Positions 33,306 to 41,931 of a stretch of 52,626 nt of DNA are shown here, piece after piece; the first letter of the stretch is position 1, and each line of letters begins with the position of its first letter. Source of the stretch: Bacillota bacterium. GTDB lineage: Bacteria; Bacillota; UBA4882; UBA8346. The stretch is from positions 1 through 52,626 of the forward strand of contig JAEYGI010000014.1 of assembly GCA_023402395.1 (NCBI GenBank), in the 5' to 3' direction. A model generated the notes under the pieces. It saw only the letters and a list, made by a program, of their open reading frames with translations, was not told the origin of the DNA and ran no database searches. Position numbers and translations under genes: made by a program.

Positions 33306-34106
33306 TCACACTCCCGACTGGGCTACAACCGCCTTCGGATCGCCCCACAATTGCCGGATGACCGTGGTCGACAGCTCGGGATCGCCGCTGGTAAAAAAGC
33401 GCTCCCGCCCCGGAGCGGCGCCGGGATTGAGCAATCCGCGCTCCTCCAGGATTCTTTGGGTTTGTCTGGCCACCGGCTCCCCGGTATCCAGGATCAGCAG
33501 ATCAGCTCCGGCGATCCGGGCGATCACCGGTTTGAAGAACGGGAAATGGGTGCACCCCAGCACCAGCGTATCCATTCCCTGGTCCAGCAATGGTTCAAGA
33601 TAGCCCCGAACCGCGGCCTCGACCCCGGTATCGTCGATCCGCCCCGCCTCGGCCAGGGTCACCAGATCCGGCGCGGCCTGGGTGAAGACTTCCACTCCGT
33701 CGCCGTAGTCACGGACCAGGTTCGAAAACCGTTCTCCGTTCAAGGTCAGCCGCGTCGCCAGCACCCCGATCTTCCCATTGCGGGTCCGGGCTCCGGCCGG
33801 TTTCAGCGCCGGTTCGACGCCGATCACCGGCAACTCCGGATGCGCCTCGCGTATCGGTTCCAGACCGGCGGTACAGGCGGCGTTGCAAGCCACCACGATC
33901 GCCTTGACGCCCAATCCGGCTAAAAAATCACTGACCTCAAGCGTCCGCCGGCGAATCTCCTCCAGCGGCTTGGTCCCGTAAGGGCAGTGGCCGGAATCGG
34001 CCAGATAAATCAGATTTTCTCGGGGCAGCAGCCTCCGGATCTCCTTTAAAATCGATAACCCGCCGACCCCCGAATCAAAGACCCCAACCGGAGCGGAAAT
34101 CGTCAC
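33306..34106 (-). CDS. murI: Glutamate racemase
   Basis: MurI makes D-glutamate for peptidoglycan. The product is about 267 residues. The GTG at 34106 has GAGGTG 6 bases upstream, and a GTG at 34115 is an alternative. Motifs are PVGVFDSGVGGLSILKEI, YLADSGHCPYGTKP, the first catalytic Cys in VVACNAACTAG, and the second in LVLGCTHFPFFKPVI. The usual racemase motif after the first Cys is ACNTA, whereas here it is ACNAA, so the Thr is replaced by Ala. The rest is canonical, so activity is expected. It is upstream of the DUF1992 gene. Confidence 0.93.
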   Translation of the reverse strand: MTISAPVGVFDSGVGGLSILKEIRRLLPRENLIYLADSGHCPYGTKPLEEIRRRTLEVSDFLAGLGVKAIVVACNAACTAGLEPIREAHPELPVIGVEPALKPAGARTRNGKIGVLATRLTLNGERFSNLVRDYGDGVEVFTQAAPDLVTLAEAGRIDDTGVEAAVRGYLEPLLDQGMDTLVLGCTHFPFFKPVIARIAGADLLILDTGEPVARQTQRILEERGLLNPGAAPGRERFFTSGDPELSTTVIRQLWGDPKAVVAQSGV

Positions 34107-34159
34107 GGTAAACACCTCGATATCCTAGGATTGAACTTTGAAAAAAACAAAACCACAAA

Positions 34160-34252
34160 CTTGGCTCAGACATCAAGAACCAAGAACTACGAACCACCAA
34201 CTATGACCCAGAAACCACTGAACCAAGAACCAGGAACCAACAACTAGGAACC
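34160..34252. repeat. Degenerate 7-bp repeats, inverse of those at 31056
   Basis: Repeated GAACCAA, GGAACCA and GAACTA words are the reverse complement of the TTCCTAG/TTCCTGG series at 31056. The array runs into the 3' end of rmuC, whose stop codon lies inside it. Confidence 0.75.
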
Positions 34253-35434
34253 AATCTCCTCCGCTTCCGTCGCGGCGCTCTCCAGCGTCAGCGGCTCGAC
34301 GGGAAGGCTGTTTTCCCGCCGCAGATCCTCGATCATCCGGAGCGGCTTCTCCAGTTGGCTCCGGCGGGTTGACGCTAGTGCCGCGAACTCCTTCTGGGCA
34401 TCGTCCAGCCGCCTTCCCATCCGGTCGAGGCCGGCGCAAAAGAGCTCCCATTGCTTGTTAAAATTGCCCAAAAGCTTCAAGACCTCGCCCGTGGTCCGCT
34501 CCAGATTGAAGTTCTCGACCGCCTGGCGGATCACGACCAGAAACGCATACAGCGTCAACGGCGAACAAAGCACTACCCGGTTTCGGAGCGCCTCCTCAAG
34601 GAGCGTTCCGTCGGCCTCCTGGATGAATCCATAAACTTGTTCGTTCGGGATGAATACCAGCACATAATCGAGGGTGTTCTCCGCCGGATTGATGTAGTCG
34701 CGGCCGGTCACCTCGCGGATCCGGGCCTTGACGTCCCGCAGGAACTGCTGTTTATAGGCCTCGCGCCGTTCCGGGTCCTCGCTTTGCAGGAACTGGAGGT
34801 AGTTGTCGAGCGGAAACTTAACATCCATGTTGACCTTGAGATTTTTCGGCAACAGGAAGGTGTAATCGGGCCGGGTCCCGGCCAGCGACCCCCGTTGTTT
34901 CAAATAATTGATCCCTTCAATGAATCCGGACATCCGCAGCACATCCTCGGCCATCCGCTCACCCCATTGGCCCCGGATGCGGGTATTGGCCAGCGCCGCC
35001 CGGAGCTGTTCGGCGGTATCGTGCAGCCGGGCCGTTTGTTCGGCGGCGCCTTTGAGCTGCTGACTCAACTCGCCGAACTTTTGCTCGCGATCCTTTTCCA
35101 ATTGGCCGACCAGTTCGTGGACCCGGCCGATCTCCTTGCCGATCACTTCCAGGCTCTGGTCGATCAGTTGTTTCTTGGCGTCCAGCGTTTGCTCGCCGGA
35201 ACGGGCCTGGCTCCGGAGCGTTTCGTGGGCCAGGTTCAAAAACTGCTCGCTGTTATCGCGCAGGGCCTGATATGAGATAGCGGCGAACGACTCTTTGAGC
35301 CGGAGTGCCATCTCATCCAACTCCCGGACCCGGTCAATCTCCCCGCTGCGCCGGGCCCGGCTCAACAACAGCATTAATAAAATCCCAAAGCCGAACCCGG
35401 CGCCAAATGAAAAAAGGATCTCCAGTGAGAACAT
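34244..35434 (-). CDS. rmuC: RmuC family protein
   Basis: The product has 396 residues from the ATG at 35434, with GGAGG 5 bases upstream. One N-terminal helix (FSFGAGFGFGILLMLLL) precedes a long coiled coil (about 25-150). The conserved RmuC nuclease-like core follows: NTRIRGQWGERMAEDVLRMSGFIEGINY, RPDYTFLLPKNLKVNMDVKFPLDNY, ENTLDYVLVFIPNEQVYGFI and VVLCSPLTLYAFLVVIRQAVENF. E. coli RmuC limits inversions between short repeats, and the core resembles a PD-(D/E)xK nuclease. Its last codons lie at the edge of a 7-bp repeat tract, so the tail may have been reshaped. It is monocistronic. Confidence 0.93.
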   Translation of the reverse strand: MFSLEILFSFGAGFGFGILLMLLLSRARRSGEIDRVRELDEMALRLKESFAAISYQALRDNSEQFLNLAHETLRSQARSGEQTLDAKKQLIDQSLEVIGKEIGRVHELVGQLEKDREQKFGELSQQLKGAAEQTARLHDTAEQLRAALANTRIRGQWGERMAEDVLRMSGFIEGINYLKQRGSLAGTRPDYTFLLPKNLKVNMDVKFPLDNYLQFLQSEDPERREAYKQQFLRDVKARIREVTGRDYINPAENTLDYVLVFIPNEQVYGFIQEADGTLLEEALRNRVVLCSPLTLYAFLVVIRQAVENFNLERTTGEVLKLLGNFNKQWELFCAGLDRMGRRLDDAQKEFAALASTRRSQLEKPLRMIEDLRRENSLPVEPLTLESAATEAEEIGS

Positions 35435-35509
35435 AGAATCCTCCAATTATAATAGGGAATTGATTTGAGAGCCTTGGGATAAAGTCTTGAAGACCCGCAA
35501 CTTGGGTAC

Positions 35510-35707
35510 AGACCTCTCTCTTGCTCTTTCCGGCGTAATCTCATCCCGAGCGCCGGACCTTGAACCATCCCTGGTTCTGGTCCCCCGCGTGGCAGAGTAA
35601 ACGATGCCTCCGGGGTCCAAAGCCTTTGGAGAGCAACGCCTAGGGTTACCCTTCCCCTTGAATGAGCTTCTTGACAAACTTCTCCGGGGAAGGGCAAGGG
35701 TTAGGTC
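35510..35707. mobile_element. MITE-like element D, copy 2 (about 198 bp)
   Basis: The blocks match the element at 7968-8117 in order: ACAGACCT at the left end, GGCAGAGTAA, GATGCCTCCGGGG, GGGTTACCCTTCCCCTTGAA, CTCCGGGGAAGGGCAAGGG and TTAGGTC at the right end. Compared with copy 1, about 48 extra bases carry a hairpin CCGGCG/CGCCGG near 35531-35554. The remaining sequence up to 35833 holds no recognised gene. Confidence 0.7.
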
Positions 35708-35833
35708 CGATGAGCCTAGCGACTTATCACAACGCTTTTAAATGGTTCAACACCTGTGAACAATTCCCTGCTTTTCATAAAACTATCCACCCGGGACATA
35801 TTAATTAACGATTCCGCAAAGAAAGGGATCCCC

Positions 35834-37969
35834 ATGTCGAACTTACTCCGACAATTATTCCGGAACCGGCTCTGGCTCAACTTCAACTGGACCAAGCTGA
35901 CACTAATCCTCACCGCGCTGCTCTTGGGCGGCCTGGTCCTGGCGCTTTATTTTCCGGCCCCCATGCCCCGGATGCCAGTGGCTTCCGAGGTTTTTGATCT
36001 CAACCATCAGCCGGTCACCACTTTTTTTCTGGAAAACCGGCGTCCCGTTTCCTTAAGCGAAGTCCCTCCCTTTCTGATTCAAGCGGTCCTGGCCGTTGAG
36101 GATCACCGGTTCTACCAACATCATGGAATCAACCTGGGCCGGATCGCCAAGGCCGCCTGGCACGACATCGTCCATCGCCGCATTGACCAGGGCGCCAGCA
36201 CCATCACTCAGCAATTGGCCAAAAACGCCTTCCTCGATCAACGCCGCACCTTCAGCCGGAAGCTGAAAGAGCTGTTCATCGCGGCCAAGCTGGAATTGCA
36301 TTTTTCCAAGGATCGGATCCTGGAGTTATATCTGAATCAAATCTATTTCGGCCACGGCGCCTATGGTGTCAAGATCGCGGCCCAGACCTATTTCGGCAAG
36401 GAACTGGGCGCGCTCAACCAGGCGGAAATGGCCTTACTGGCCGGTCTGCCCAAAGGCCCGGCCTTCTATTCGCCATATCTTCATCCCGAAGCTTCCCGCC
36501 GTCGGATTGGCCAGGTTTTGAGCCGGATGCGCCAGGTCGGCTACATCAGCGCCGGCCGGTACGACCAGTACCGCACTCTCCCACTCCGGCTGCCCGGCTT
36601 GAGCGCCAGAACCCGTCCGGCCCCTTATTTTTTGCAACTGCTCCAAGACGAACTGGAGAAACTCTTTCCCAAAGAACCGGGGCTGATCTATACCGGGGGC
36701 TTAAAGATTGAAACTACGCTTGATCTGCGGATGCAGCGCCGGGCCGAGCGTTCGCTGGCGCGCGGCCTGCCCCGGCTGCTCAAGGATCGAAACGGGCTGA
36801 CCCAGCCGCAGGGCGCTTTGATTGCCATCGATCCCGTAAACGGCGGGATCCGGGCCTTGGTCGGCGGGACCGATATCAGCCAATCCCAATTTAATCGGGC
36901 AATCCAGGCCCGCCGCCAGCCGGGATCGGCCTTTAAGCCGATTCTATATGCCGAGGCCCTGAATCGCGGCTATACGTTGGCGAGCCGGATCGACCGCACC
37001 CCCAAACAATATCAGATTGGATCCGCCGTCTACTTCCCCACCGATGACCAGAACCCGCAAACCACCGGCTCACTCTCACTGCGCGAAGCATTGGCCTCCT
37101 CCAGCAACGTGGTTGCGGTCAAACTGCTGGATGCCATCGGGATCGAGCCCACCATCAACTTTGCCAAAACATTGGGAATCACCGCGCCGCTGCCGCGCCA
37201 GCTTTCGTTGGCGCTGGGCTCCGGCGAGTTGACGCCGCTGGAGCTGTCAACCGCCTACCTACCCTTGGTCAGCGGCGGCTACAAGATGACCCCGACCACC
37301 ATCCGCCGGATCGTGGATCAGTCCGGCCAAGTTTTATATCAGGCTCCCGGAACCCGTCAACGCGTGCTCAATCCGGGCGTCGCTTACCTAGTCACTCAGG
37401 CCATGACCGGAGTCTTACAGGATGGCGGAACCGCCGCCAATATCCAGAACCTGATCGACCGGCCGGCCGCAGGCAAGACCGGAACCACCCAGGAGAACCG
37501 CGACGCCTGGTTTATTGGCTTTACACCGGATCTCCTGGCCTGCGTCTTTGTGGGCTGCGATCGTAACGAACGGCCGTTGCCCGGCTCGGCCAGCCGGGTG
37601 GCGGCTCCAATCTGGGCCGACTTCATGAGCGGTGCTCTCGCCGGAACGGCGGTCCGGGACTTCGTCATTCCCGAAGAAGTGATCAAAGCCGCCGTTTGCC
37701 GCGAAACCGGCCAGCGGGCCACGGTTTTCTGCCCGACGGAGACCGAATATTTCCTGGCTGGAACGGAACCGACCGATTATTGCGAGATCCACCGGGTGGT
37801 CCGGCTCAAAGTCTGCCGCCGTTCCGGCCTCTTGCCGTCCCCGTACTGCCAGGAGCTGGAGGAGCGTGATTTCCAACTTGGCGAGGAACCGACCAAGATC
37901 TGCGACCTGTGTTCGAAACGGTTTAACCTCTTCAAATGGTTCAAACGGATCTTCAACTCCGGCGATTAA
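35834..37969 (+). CDS. Class A penicillin-binding protein (PBP1A type)
   Basis: The product has 711 residues from the ATG at 35834, with AAGGGA just upstream. The frame to 35756 lacks a site. A membrane anchor lies at about 22-45. The glycosyltransferase domain (about 60-240) has the catalytic Glu in VEDHRFYQHHG, GASTITQQLAKN and ELYLNQIYFGHGAYGV. The transpeptidase domain has the active Ser in GSAFKPI (about 365), SSN (about 419) and KTGTT (about 548). The last 90 residues are unusual: eight Cys in CRETGQRATVFC, DYCEIH, KVCRRSG, PYCQEL and CDLCSKRF. It builds and cross-links peptidoglycan at the outer membrane face. Confidence 0.95.
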   Translation: MSNLLRQLFRNRLWLNFNWTKLTLILTALLLGGLVLALYFPAPMPRMPVASEVFDLNHQPVTTFFLENRRPVSLSEVPPFLIQAVLAVEDHRFYQHHGINLGRIAKAAWHDIVHRRIDQGASTITQQLAKNAFLDQRRTFSRKLKELFIAAKLELHFSKDRILELYLNQIYFGHGAYGVKIAAQTYFGKELGALNQAEMALLAGLPKGPAFYSPYLHPEASRRRIGQVLSRMRQVGYISAGRYDQYRTLPLRLPGLSARTRPAPYFLQLLQDELEKLFPKEPGLIYTGGLKIETTLDLRMQRRAERSLARGLPRLLKDRNGLTQPQGALIAIDPVNGGIRALVGGTDISQSQFNRAIQARRQPGSAFKPILYAEALNRGYTLASRIDRTPKQYQIGSAVYFPTDDQNPQTTGSLSLREALASSSNVVAVKLLDAIGIEPTINFAKTLGITAPLPRQLSLALGSGELTPLELSTAYLPLVSGGYKMTPTTIRRIVDQSGQVLYQAPGTRQRVLNPGVAYLVTQAMTGVLQDGGTAANIQNLIDRPAAGKTGTTQENRDAWFIGFTPDLLACVFVGCDRNERPLPGSASRVAAPIWADFMSGALAGTAVRDFVIPEEVIKAAVCRETGQRATVFCPTETEYFLAGTEPTDYCEIHRVVRLKVCRRSGLLPSPYCQELEERDFQLGEEPTKICDLCSKRFNLFKWFKRIFNSGD

Positions 37970-38026
37970 AGAGGCAGGATTTTGAGGAAGGTTGGTGAAT
38001 TTATCGTGAACAAGGAGGGAACGCCA

Positions 38027-39355
38027 TTGCGAAAAGAACAATTTCCAGCCGGGTTTCTTTGGGGAACCGCCACCGCCGCTTATCAGATCGAGGGCGCGAT
38101 TAACGAGGGCGGCCGTGGGCCTTCGGTTTGGGATGATTTCTCACATACGCCGGGAAAGGTCGCAGGCGGCGATACCGGCGATATCGCCTGTGATCATTAT
38201 CACCGGTTCCCGGAAGATATCGGCATCATGAACGAATTAGGGCTGAACGCCTACCGGGCTTCGGTTTCCTGGTCGCGGGTCATGCCCGATGGGAAGGGGC
38301 GGGTCAATCAAGCCGGTCTTGATTTTTATCAGCGGTTGGTTGATTCCTTGTTAAAAGCGGGAATCACGCCGCTGCTCACCGTCTTTCACTGGGATCTGCC
38401 GAGCCGGCTTCAGGAACTGGGAGGCTGGGCCAACCGCGATCTGGTGGAATATTTTCGGGATTACGCCGGCCTGCTCTTTGAGACCTTGGGTGACCGGGTG
38501 CCGCTGTGGGTCACCCTTAATGAACCGGCGGTCCATATCACGCTAGGCCATATTCAGGGTGAGCACGCTCCGGGTCTTTCCGATTGGAAGATCGCCATGC
38601 AGTCGGCGCATCATCTGCTGTTGGCGCACGGAGCCGCGGTGGAGGCTTTCCGGAACAGCAGACGTCCGGGAGCCATCGGGCTGACCCATGTCCTGAATTA
38701 TTACGTGCCGGCCAGCGCCGAACCGGCGGATCAAGCCGCGGCGGCCCGGATGGACGGTCTCTGGAACCGTTGGTATCTTGACGCAATCTTACGGGGCGAA
38801 TATCCGTCCGACTTTTGGGCTCTTCTGGAGCGGCACGGCCTGGCGCCCACGGTTCTTCCCGGAGATCTGGAACGGATCCGGCAACCCCTCGATCATCTGG
38901 GAATCAACTATTATTACCGGGAACAGATCGCGGCCGACCCCAATGTAAAAATTCTGGAAGCTTCCCCCCTTCGGCCCAACCCACCGCTAACCGCCATGGG
39001 CTGGGAGATCTATCCCGACGGCCTTTATGAGGCACTGACGCGGATCAAGCGTGACTATGGCAGTCTTCCGCTTTATATCACCGAGAGCGGCGTGGCCTTT
39101 AACGATCGGCTTGAGGCCGGAGCCGTCCGCGACCCGGAACGGATCGCTTACTTGGACCGCCACTTCGAACAAGCGGCCCGGGCCATCGCTGCCGGCGTCG
39201 ACCTGCGGGGCTATTTCATCTGGTCGCTGCTGGACAACTTCGAATGGGCCTGCGGCTTTTCGAAACGGTTCGGCCTGGTCTATGTCGACTATCCCACGCA
39301 AGCGCGGATCATCAAGGAAAGCGGCCGATGGCTGCGCGATTGTCTGCGAAAATAA
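38027..39355 (+). CDS. bglA: Family 1 glycoside hydrolase (beta-glucosidase)
   Basis: The product has 442 residues from the TTG at 38027, with AGGAGGG 7 bases upstream. The frame to 37982 has no such site. GH1 motifs are present: the N-terminal signature FLWGTATAAYQIEGA, the acid/base Glu in WVTLNEPAVH (about 165), the nucleophile Glu in LPLYITESGVAF (about 353), and the sugar-binding SLLDNFEWACGFSKRFGLVYVDY. SLLDNFEW suits beta-glucosidase rather than 6-phospho-beta-glucosidase. There is no signal peptide, so it acts on sugars taken up into the cytoplasm. It starts 57 bases after the PBP gene and may be read from the same transcript. A terminator follows. Confidence 0.95.
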   Translation: MRKEQFPAGFLWGTATAAYQIEGAINEGGRGPSVWDDFSHTPGKVAGGDTGDIACDHYHRFPEDIGIMNELGLNAYRASVSWSRVMPDGKGRVNQAGLDFYQRLVDSLLKAGITPLLTVFHWDLPSRLQELGGWANRDLVEYFRDYAGLLFETLGDRVPLWVTLNEPAVHITLGHIQGEHAPGLSDWKIAMQSAHHLLLAHGAAVEAFRNSRRPGAIGLTHVLNYYVPASAEPADQAAAARMDGLWNRWYLDAILRGEYPSDFWALLERHGLAPTVLPGDLERIRQPLDHLGINYYYREQIAADPNVKILEASPLRPNPPLTAMGWEIYPDGLYEALTRIKRDYGSLPLYITESGVAFNDRLEAGAVRDPERIAYLDRHFEQAARAIAAGVDLRGYFIWSLLDNFEWACGFSKRFGLVYVDYPTQARIIKESGRWLRDCLRK

Positions 39356-39406
39356 GGCCCGTCGCGCCCGAGGCGCGTTTACACCCACTACAGGCATTTT
39401 GCGATT

Positions 39407-39433
39407 AAACCCCGGTTTCCGGGGTTTTCTTTT
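39407..39433 (+). terminator. Terminator of the beta-glucosidase gene
   Basis: A stem of AAACCCCGG/CCGGGGTTT with a 3-base loop is followed by TCTTTTAATTT, about 50 bases past the stop. Confidence 0.9.
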
Positions 39434-39536
39434 AATTTGAAAGCATCCCTACTTAGCGCTGGAATCAAAATCTTGCAGCACAAAAATTTCCGGTCCGCTA
39501 AACCGTGACCCCGGCTGGGCCTTTTGAATATGCTAT

Positions 39537-39684
39537 ATATGTCACAACAAGTTTTTTGAACGCCAGATAAATTGCGACATATTTTCCTTGATTCATATGT
39601 AATTAGGATGAAATAAATTCCGATTTGTTTTCATTTGCATCCGGATTTAGGAACGCAAATTAGTTGAGAAATTTATTTCATCCT
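39537..39684. repeat. Composite hairpin element, modules C and A
   Basis: Module C (39537-39582) has ends ATATGTCAC/GCGACATAT around the conserved loop AGTTTTTTGAAC. After 22 bases, module A (39605-39684) has 15-bp perfect ends AGGATGAAATAAATT/AATTTATTTCATCCT with an inner TTTGC/GCAAA stem. It ends 22 bases before the start codon at 39707. Confidence 0.85.
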
Positions 39685-39706
39685 TTCTAGAATCGGAGGG
39701 ATCGGA

Positions 39707-40084
39707 ATGGAAATGCAATGCCGCTCCGTTAACGAAGCTGCCGAATCCTGGGTCGCCGCCATGCTGGAACTATTGAAGAGCCTGGCCCATCTGTCCAACC
39801 AGCCGGCCTCTCGCCAATTGTTGCAGATGGAACTCGGCCAATTCGAAGCGCTGGACGATCATCTCCGGATGCTGCTGTCCACCCGGCCGAAAAATTCGTG
39901 GGAAGCATACCACTGGTCGCTCAACTTCTCATTCTTCCTGGCGCAACTGATTCGAAGATCGGAGCGGTTATTTCAGCATGTACGGTTGATTCCCGAATCG
40001 GAACGATGCAAACTGGCTCCCTCCCAAATCGCCGATCTCTTGCAACTGACCCGGTTGGCGAACCGCCTGCCCAACCTTTATTAA
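39707..40084 (+). CDS. Orphan helical protein between two hairpin elements
   Basis: The product has 125 residues from the ATG at 39707, with GGAGGG about 6 bases upstream. The sequence is helical and polar with Trp residues (ESWVAAMLELLKSLAHLSNQ, SWEAYHWSLNFSFFLAQLI) and ends PSQIADLLQLTRLANRLPNLY. There is no signal peptide, membrane helix or family that I recognise. It is closely bracketed by composite elements: module A ends 22 bases upstream and module B begins 12 bases after its stop. A truncated relative of its C-terminus lies beside another element at 22793. This suggests that the gene travels or is rearranged together with the elements. Confidence 0.7.
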   Translation: MEMQCRSVNEAAESWVAAMLELLKSLAHLSNQPASRQLLQMELGQFEALDDHLRMLLSTRPKNSWEAYHWSLNFSFFLAQLIRRSERLFQHVRLIPESERCKLAPSQIADLLQLTRLANRLPNLY

Positions 40085-40096
40085 AGGCCATCCTAT

Positions 40097-40272
40097 ATAA
40101 GTTGAATTAAATTTCTAGTCTGCATCATGTCCCTAAAGCCTTCCATGATGAAAATAATAAGGGATTTAATTCAACTTATTTCAGATGTAATAAGATGAAA
40201 TAAATCCCGATTAATACCGTTTGCATTCGGCTTTAAGAATGCAAATTTTATATTTGAAATTTACTTCATCCT
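40097..40272. repeat. Composite hairpin element, modules B and A (inverse of 30373)
   Basis: Module B (40097-40179) has ends ATAAGTTGAATTAAAT/ATTTAATTCAACTTAT and an inner stem CATCATG/CATGATG. Module A (40192-40272) has ends AAGATGAAATAAAT/ATTTACTTCATCCT and an inner stem TTTGCATTC/GAATGCAAA. It is the 30373 element in reverse orientation. The space from 40273 to 40536 holds no recognised gene. Confidence 0.88.
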
Positions 40273-40536
40273 ATATATCATCCCCTCCAAAAATAACCTT
40301 TGTTTCAAAAACCGGCCTCGACTGGATTCTTCCACCGTTTTCCACAAGGAAACTGTCAAAGGGTAAAGAATTTGCTAACCATAGAAATTGCCTGATGGGA
40401 AGGATGGGTTTTCTAGTATTTCCAACCACGGTCCACTAAAAAATTTACTTCACAACGCAGCTTCAACGCGGTAATATTCGCAGCGCCGGACTTTTTGCCC
40501 GCCGTGGAATCAACGGACAAAAAGGGAGCTGAGAAT

Positions 40537-41637
40537 GTGCGGTTACGCAAAGTTTGGGTTTCAGTATTCATCTTCGGGTCATTGTCCCTCTCGGCCCAAG
40601 TGGCTTTGGGACAAACCTATTACGTTCAGTCGGGAGACTCACTTTCCAGCATCGCGGCGCGTTACGGAACCACCCCGGCCACCCTTCAGCAGATTAACGG
40701 CTTGAACTCTTCCTCGGTTTATCCTGGACAAGCCATCCAGATAACCTCGGGGAATGCCCGTTCCGCCAGTTCCGGCTATGTGGTTCGTTCCGGAGATACC
40801 CTTTACCTGCTGTCCCAACGTTACGGGGTCTCCATCGACGCCTTGAAACGCGCCAATAACCTATCAGGCAATTCCCTCTTTCCCGGACAGCGACTTAGCA
40901 TTCCCACGTCCGGCAGTTCCGGATCCGGAACCACTACCTACCGGGTTCAATCCGGAGACTCATTGTATCTGATCGCCAAAAAATACGGGATTACAGTGGA
41001 AGCATTACGGCAAGCCAACGGCATCAGCGGCAACAATCTGCTGGCGGGACAAACCCTGAAAATCCCCTCCGGGAGCGTATCTTCAGGGTCCACCAGTTAC
41101 ACCGTGAAAAGCGGCGACACGCTCTTCTTGATCGCCCAGCGGTACGGAATCACGGTGGAATCGCTTCGTCAGGCGAACAACCTGTCCAGCACCGCGCTGT
41201 ATCCCGGACAAGCCTTGAGGATTCCTCAATCCGCATCTTCAAGCGGCGGAGCCGGCATTTTTAACCTGAGCCAAAGTGACATTGATCTGCTGGCGCGGTT
41301 GGTAAGCGCCGAATCCGACGGCGAACCGTTTACGGGTCAGGTAGCGGTAGCCGCGAGCATTCTGAATCGGTTGGAGGATCCCCGCTATCCGAAGAGCATT
41401 CCGGGAATTGTTTATCAGATCGACAATGGCAGCTATCAGTACAGTCCGGTATTGGACGGCCGAATCAATCTGCCGGCCTCATCCAGCGCCTATCAGGCGG
41501 TCCAATCGGCCCTGTCCGGATGGGATCCGAGCAATGGCGGAAACGGATTTTATAACCCCGCCAAGACCACCAGCCAATGGGTACGTTCCAATCCGGTCAC
41601 CGCGGTCATCGGCAATCATGTATTCTTTAGTTACTAA
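40537..41637 (+). CDS. LysM-repeat cell-wall hydrolase (SleB/Hydrolase_2 type)
   Basis: The product has 366 residues from the GTG at 40537, with AAGGGAG about 8 bases upstream. It begins with a signal peptide (KVWVSVFIFGSLSLSAQVALGQ). Four LysM peptidoglycan-binding repeats follow, each beginning YxVxSGDxLxxIAxRYG and ending in GQxxxIP, separated by Ser/Gly-rich linkers. The C-terminal domain (about 255-366) has SQSDIDLLARLVSAESDGEPFTGQVAVAASILNRL, the catalytic-Glu signature of SleB/CwlJ-type enzymes, and ends IGNHVFFSY. These enzymes open spore cortex or remodel the wall. This supports a spore-forming background but does not prove it. It is monocistronic, with a terminator after it. Confidence 0.93.
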   Translation: MRLRKVWVSVFIFGSLSLSAQVALGQTYYVQSGDSLSSIAARYGTTPATLQQINGLNSSSVYPGQAIQITSGNARSASSGYVVRSGDTLYLLSQRYGVSIDALKRANNLSGNSLFPGQRLSIPTSGSSGSGTTTYRVQSGDSLYLIAKKYGITVEALRQANGISGNNLLAGQTLKIPSGSVSSGSTSYTVKSGDTLFLIAQRYGITVESLRQANNLSSTALYPGQALRIPQSASSSGGAGIFNLSQSDIDLLARLVSAESDGEPFTGQVAVAASILNRLEDPRYPKSIPGIVYQIDNGSYQYSPVLDGRINLPASSSAYQAVQSALSGWDPSNGGNGFYNPAKTTSQWVRSNPVTAVIGNHVFFSY

Positions 41638-41664
41638 AAATCTCTATCGTAAAAAGCCTCGAAG

Positions 41665-41702
41665 AAAACACTCCCGTTCGTGTGACCGGGGGTGTTTTTT
41701 TT
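41665..41702 (+). terminator. Terminator of the LysM hydrolase gene
   Basis: A stem of AAACACTCCCG paired with CGGGGGTGTTT (one G-T pair) is followed by a run of T, 28 bases past the stop. The remaining space to 41931 has nothing recognisable. Confidence 0.9.
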
Positions 41703-41931
41703 GCATCAATGCGGTTTCCGAGCTTCCAAATTGTCTTTTCCAACCGATTCATTTTAAAACTTGAATAAATCCAGCCATCATCCGAGGAATAATACCATTC
41801 TCTATGCAAGCTGGCAGGCAATATTGGATTTGTTTATGGGCCGACTACCTCATTACGATGAAAACGAAACCCCGTCAACCAGCAGCCTAACCTTAGAAAG
41901 TCCGGGGAAAATTCATCGCGCTTCGGAGTGA

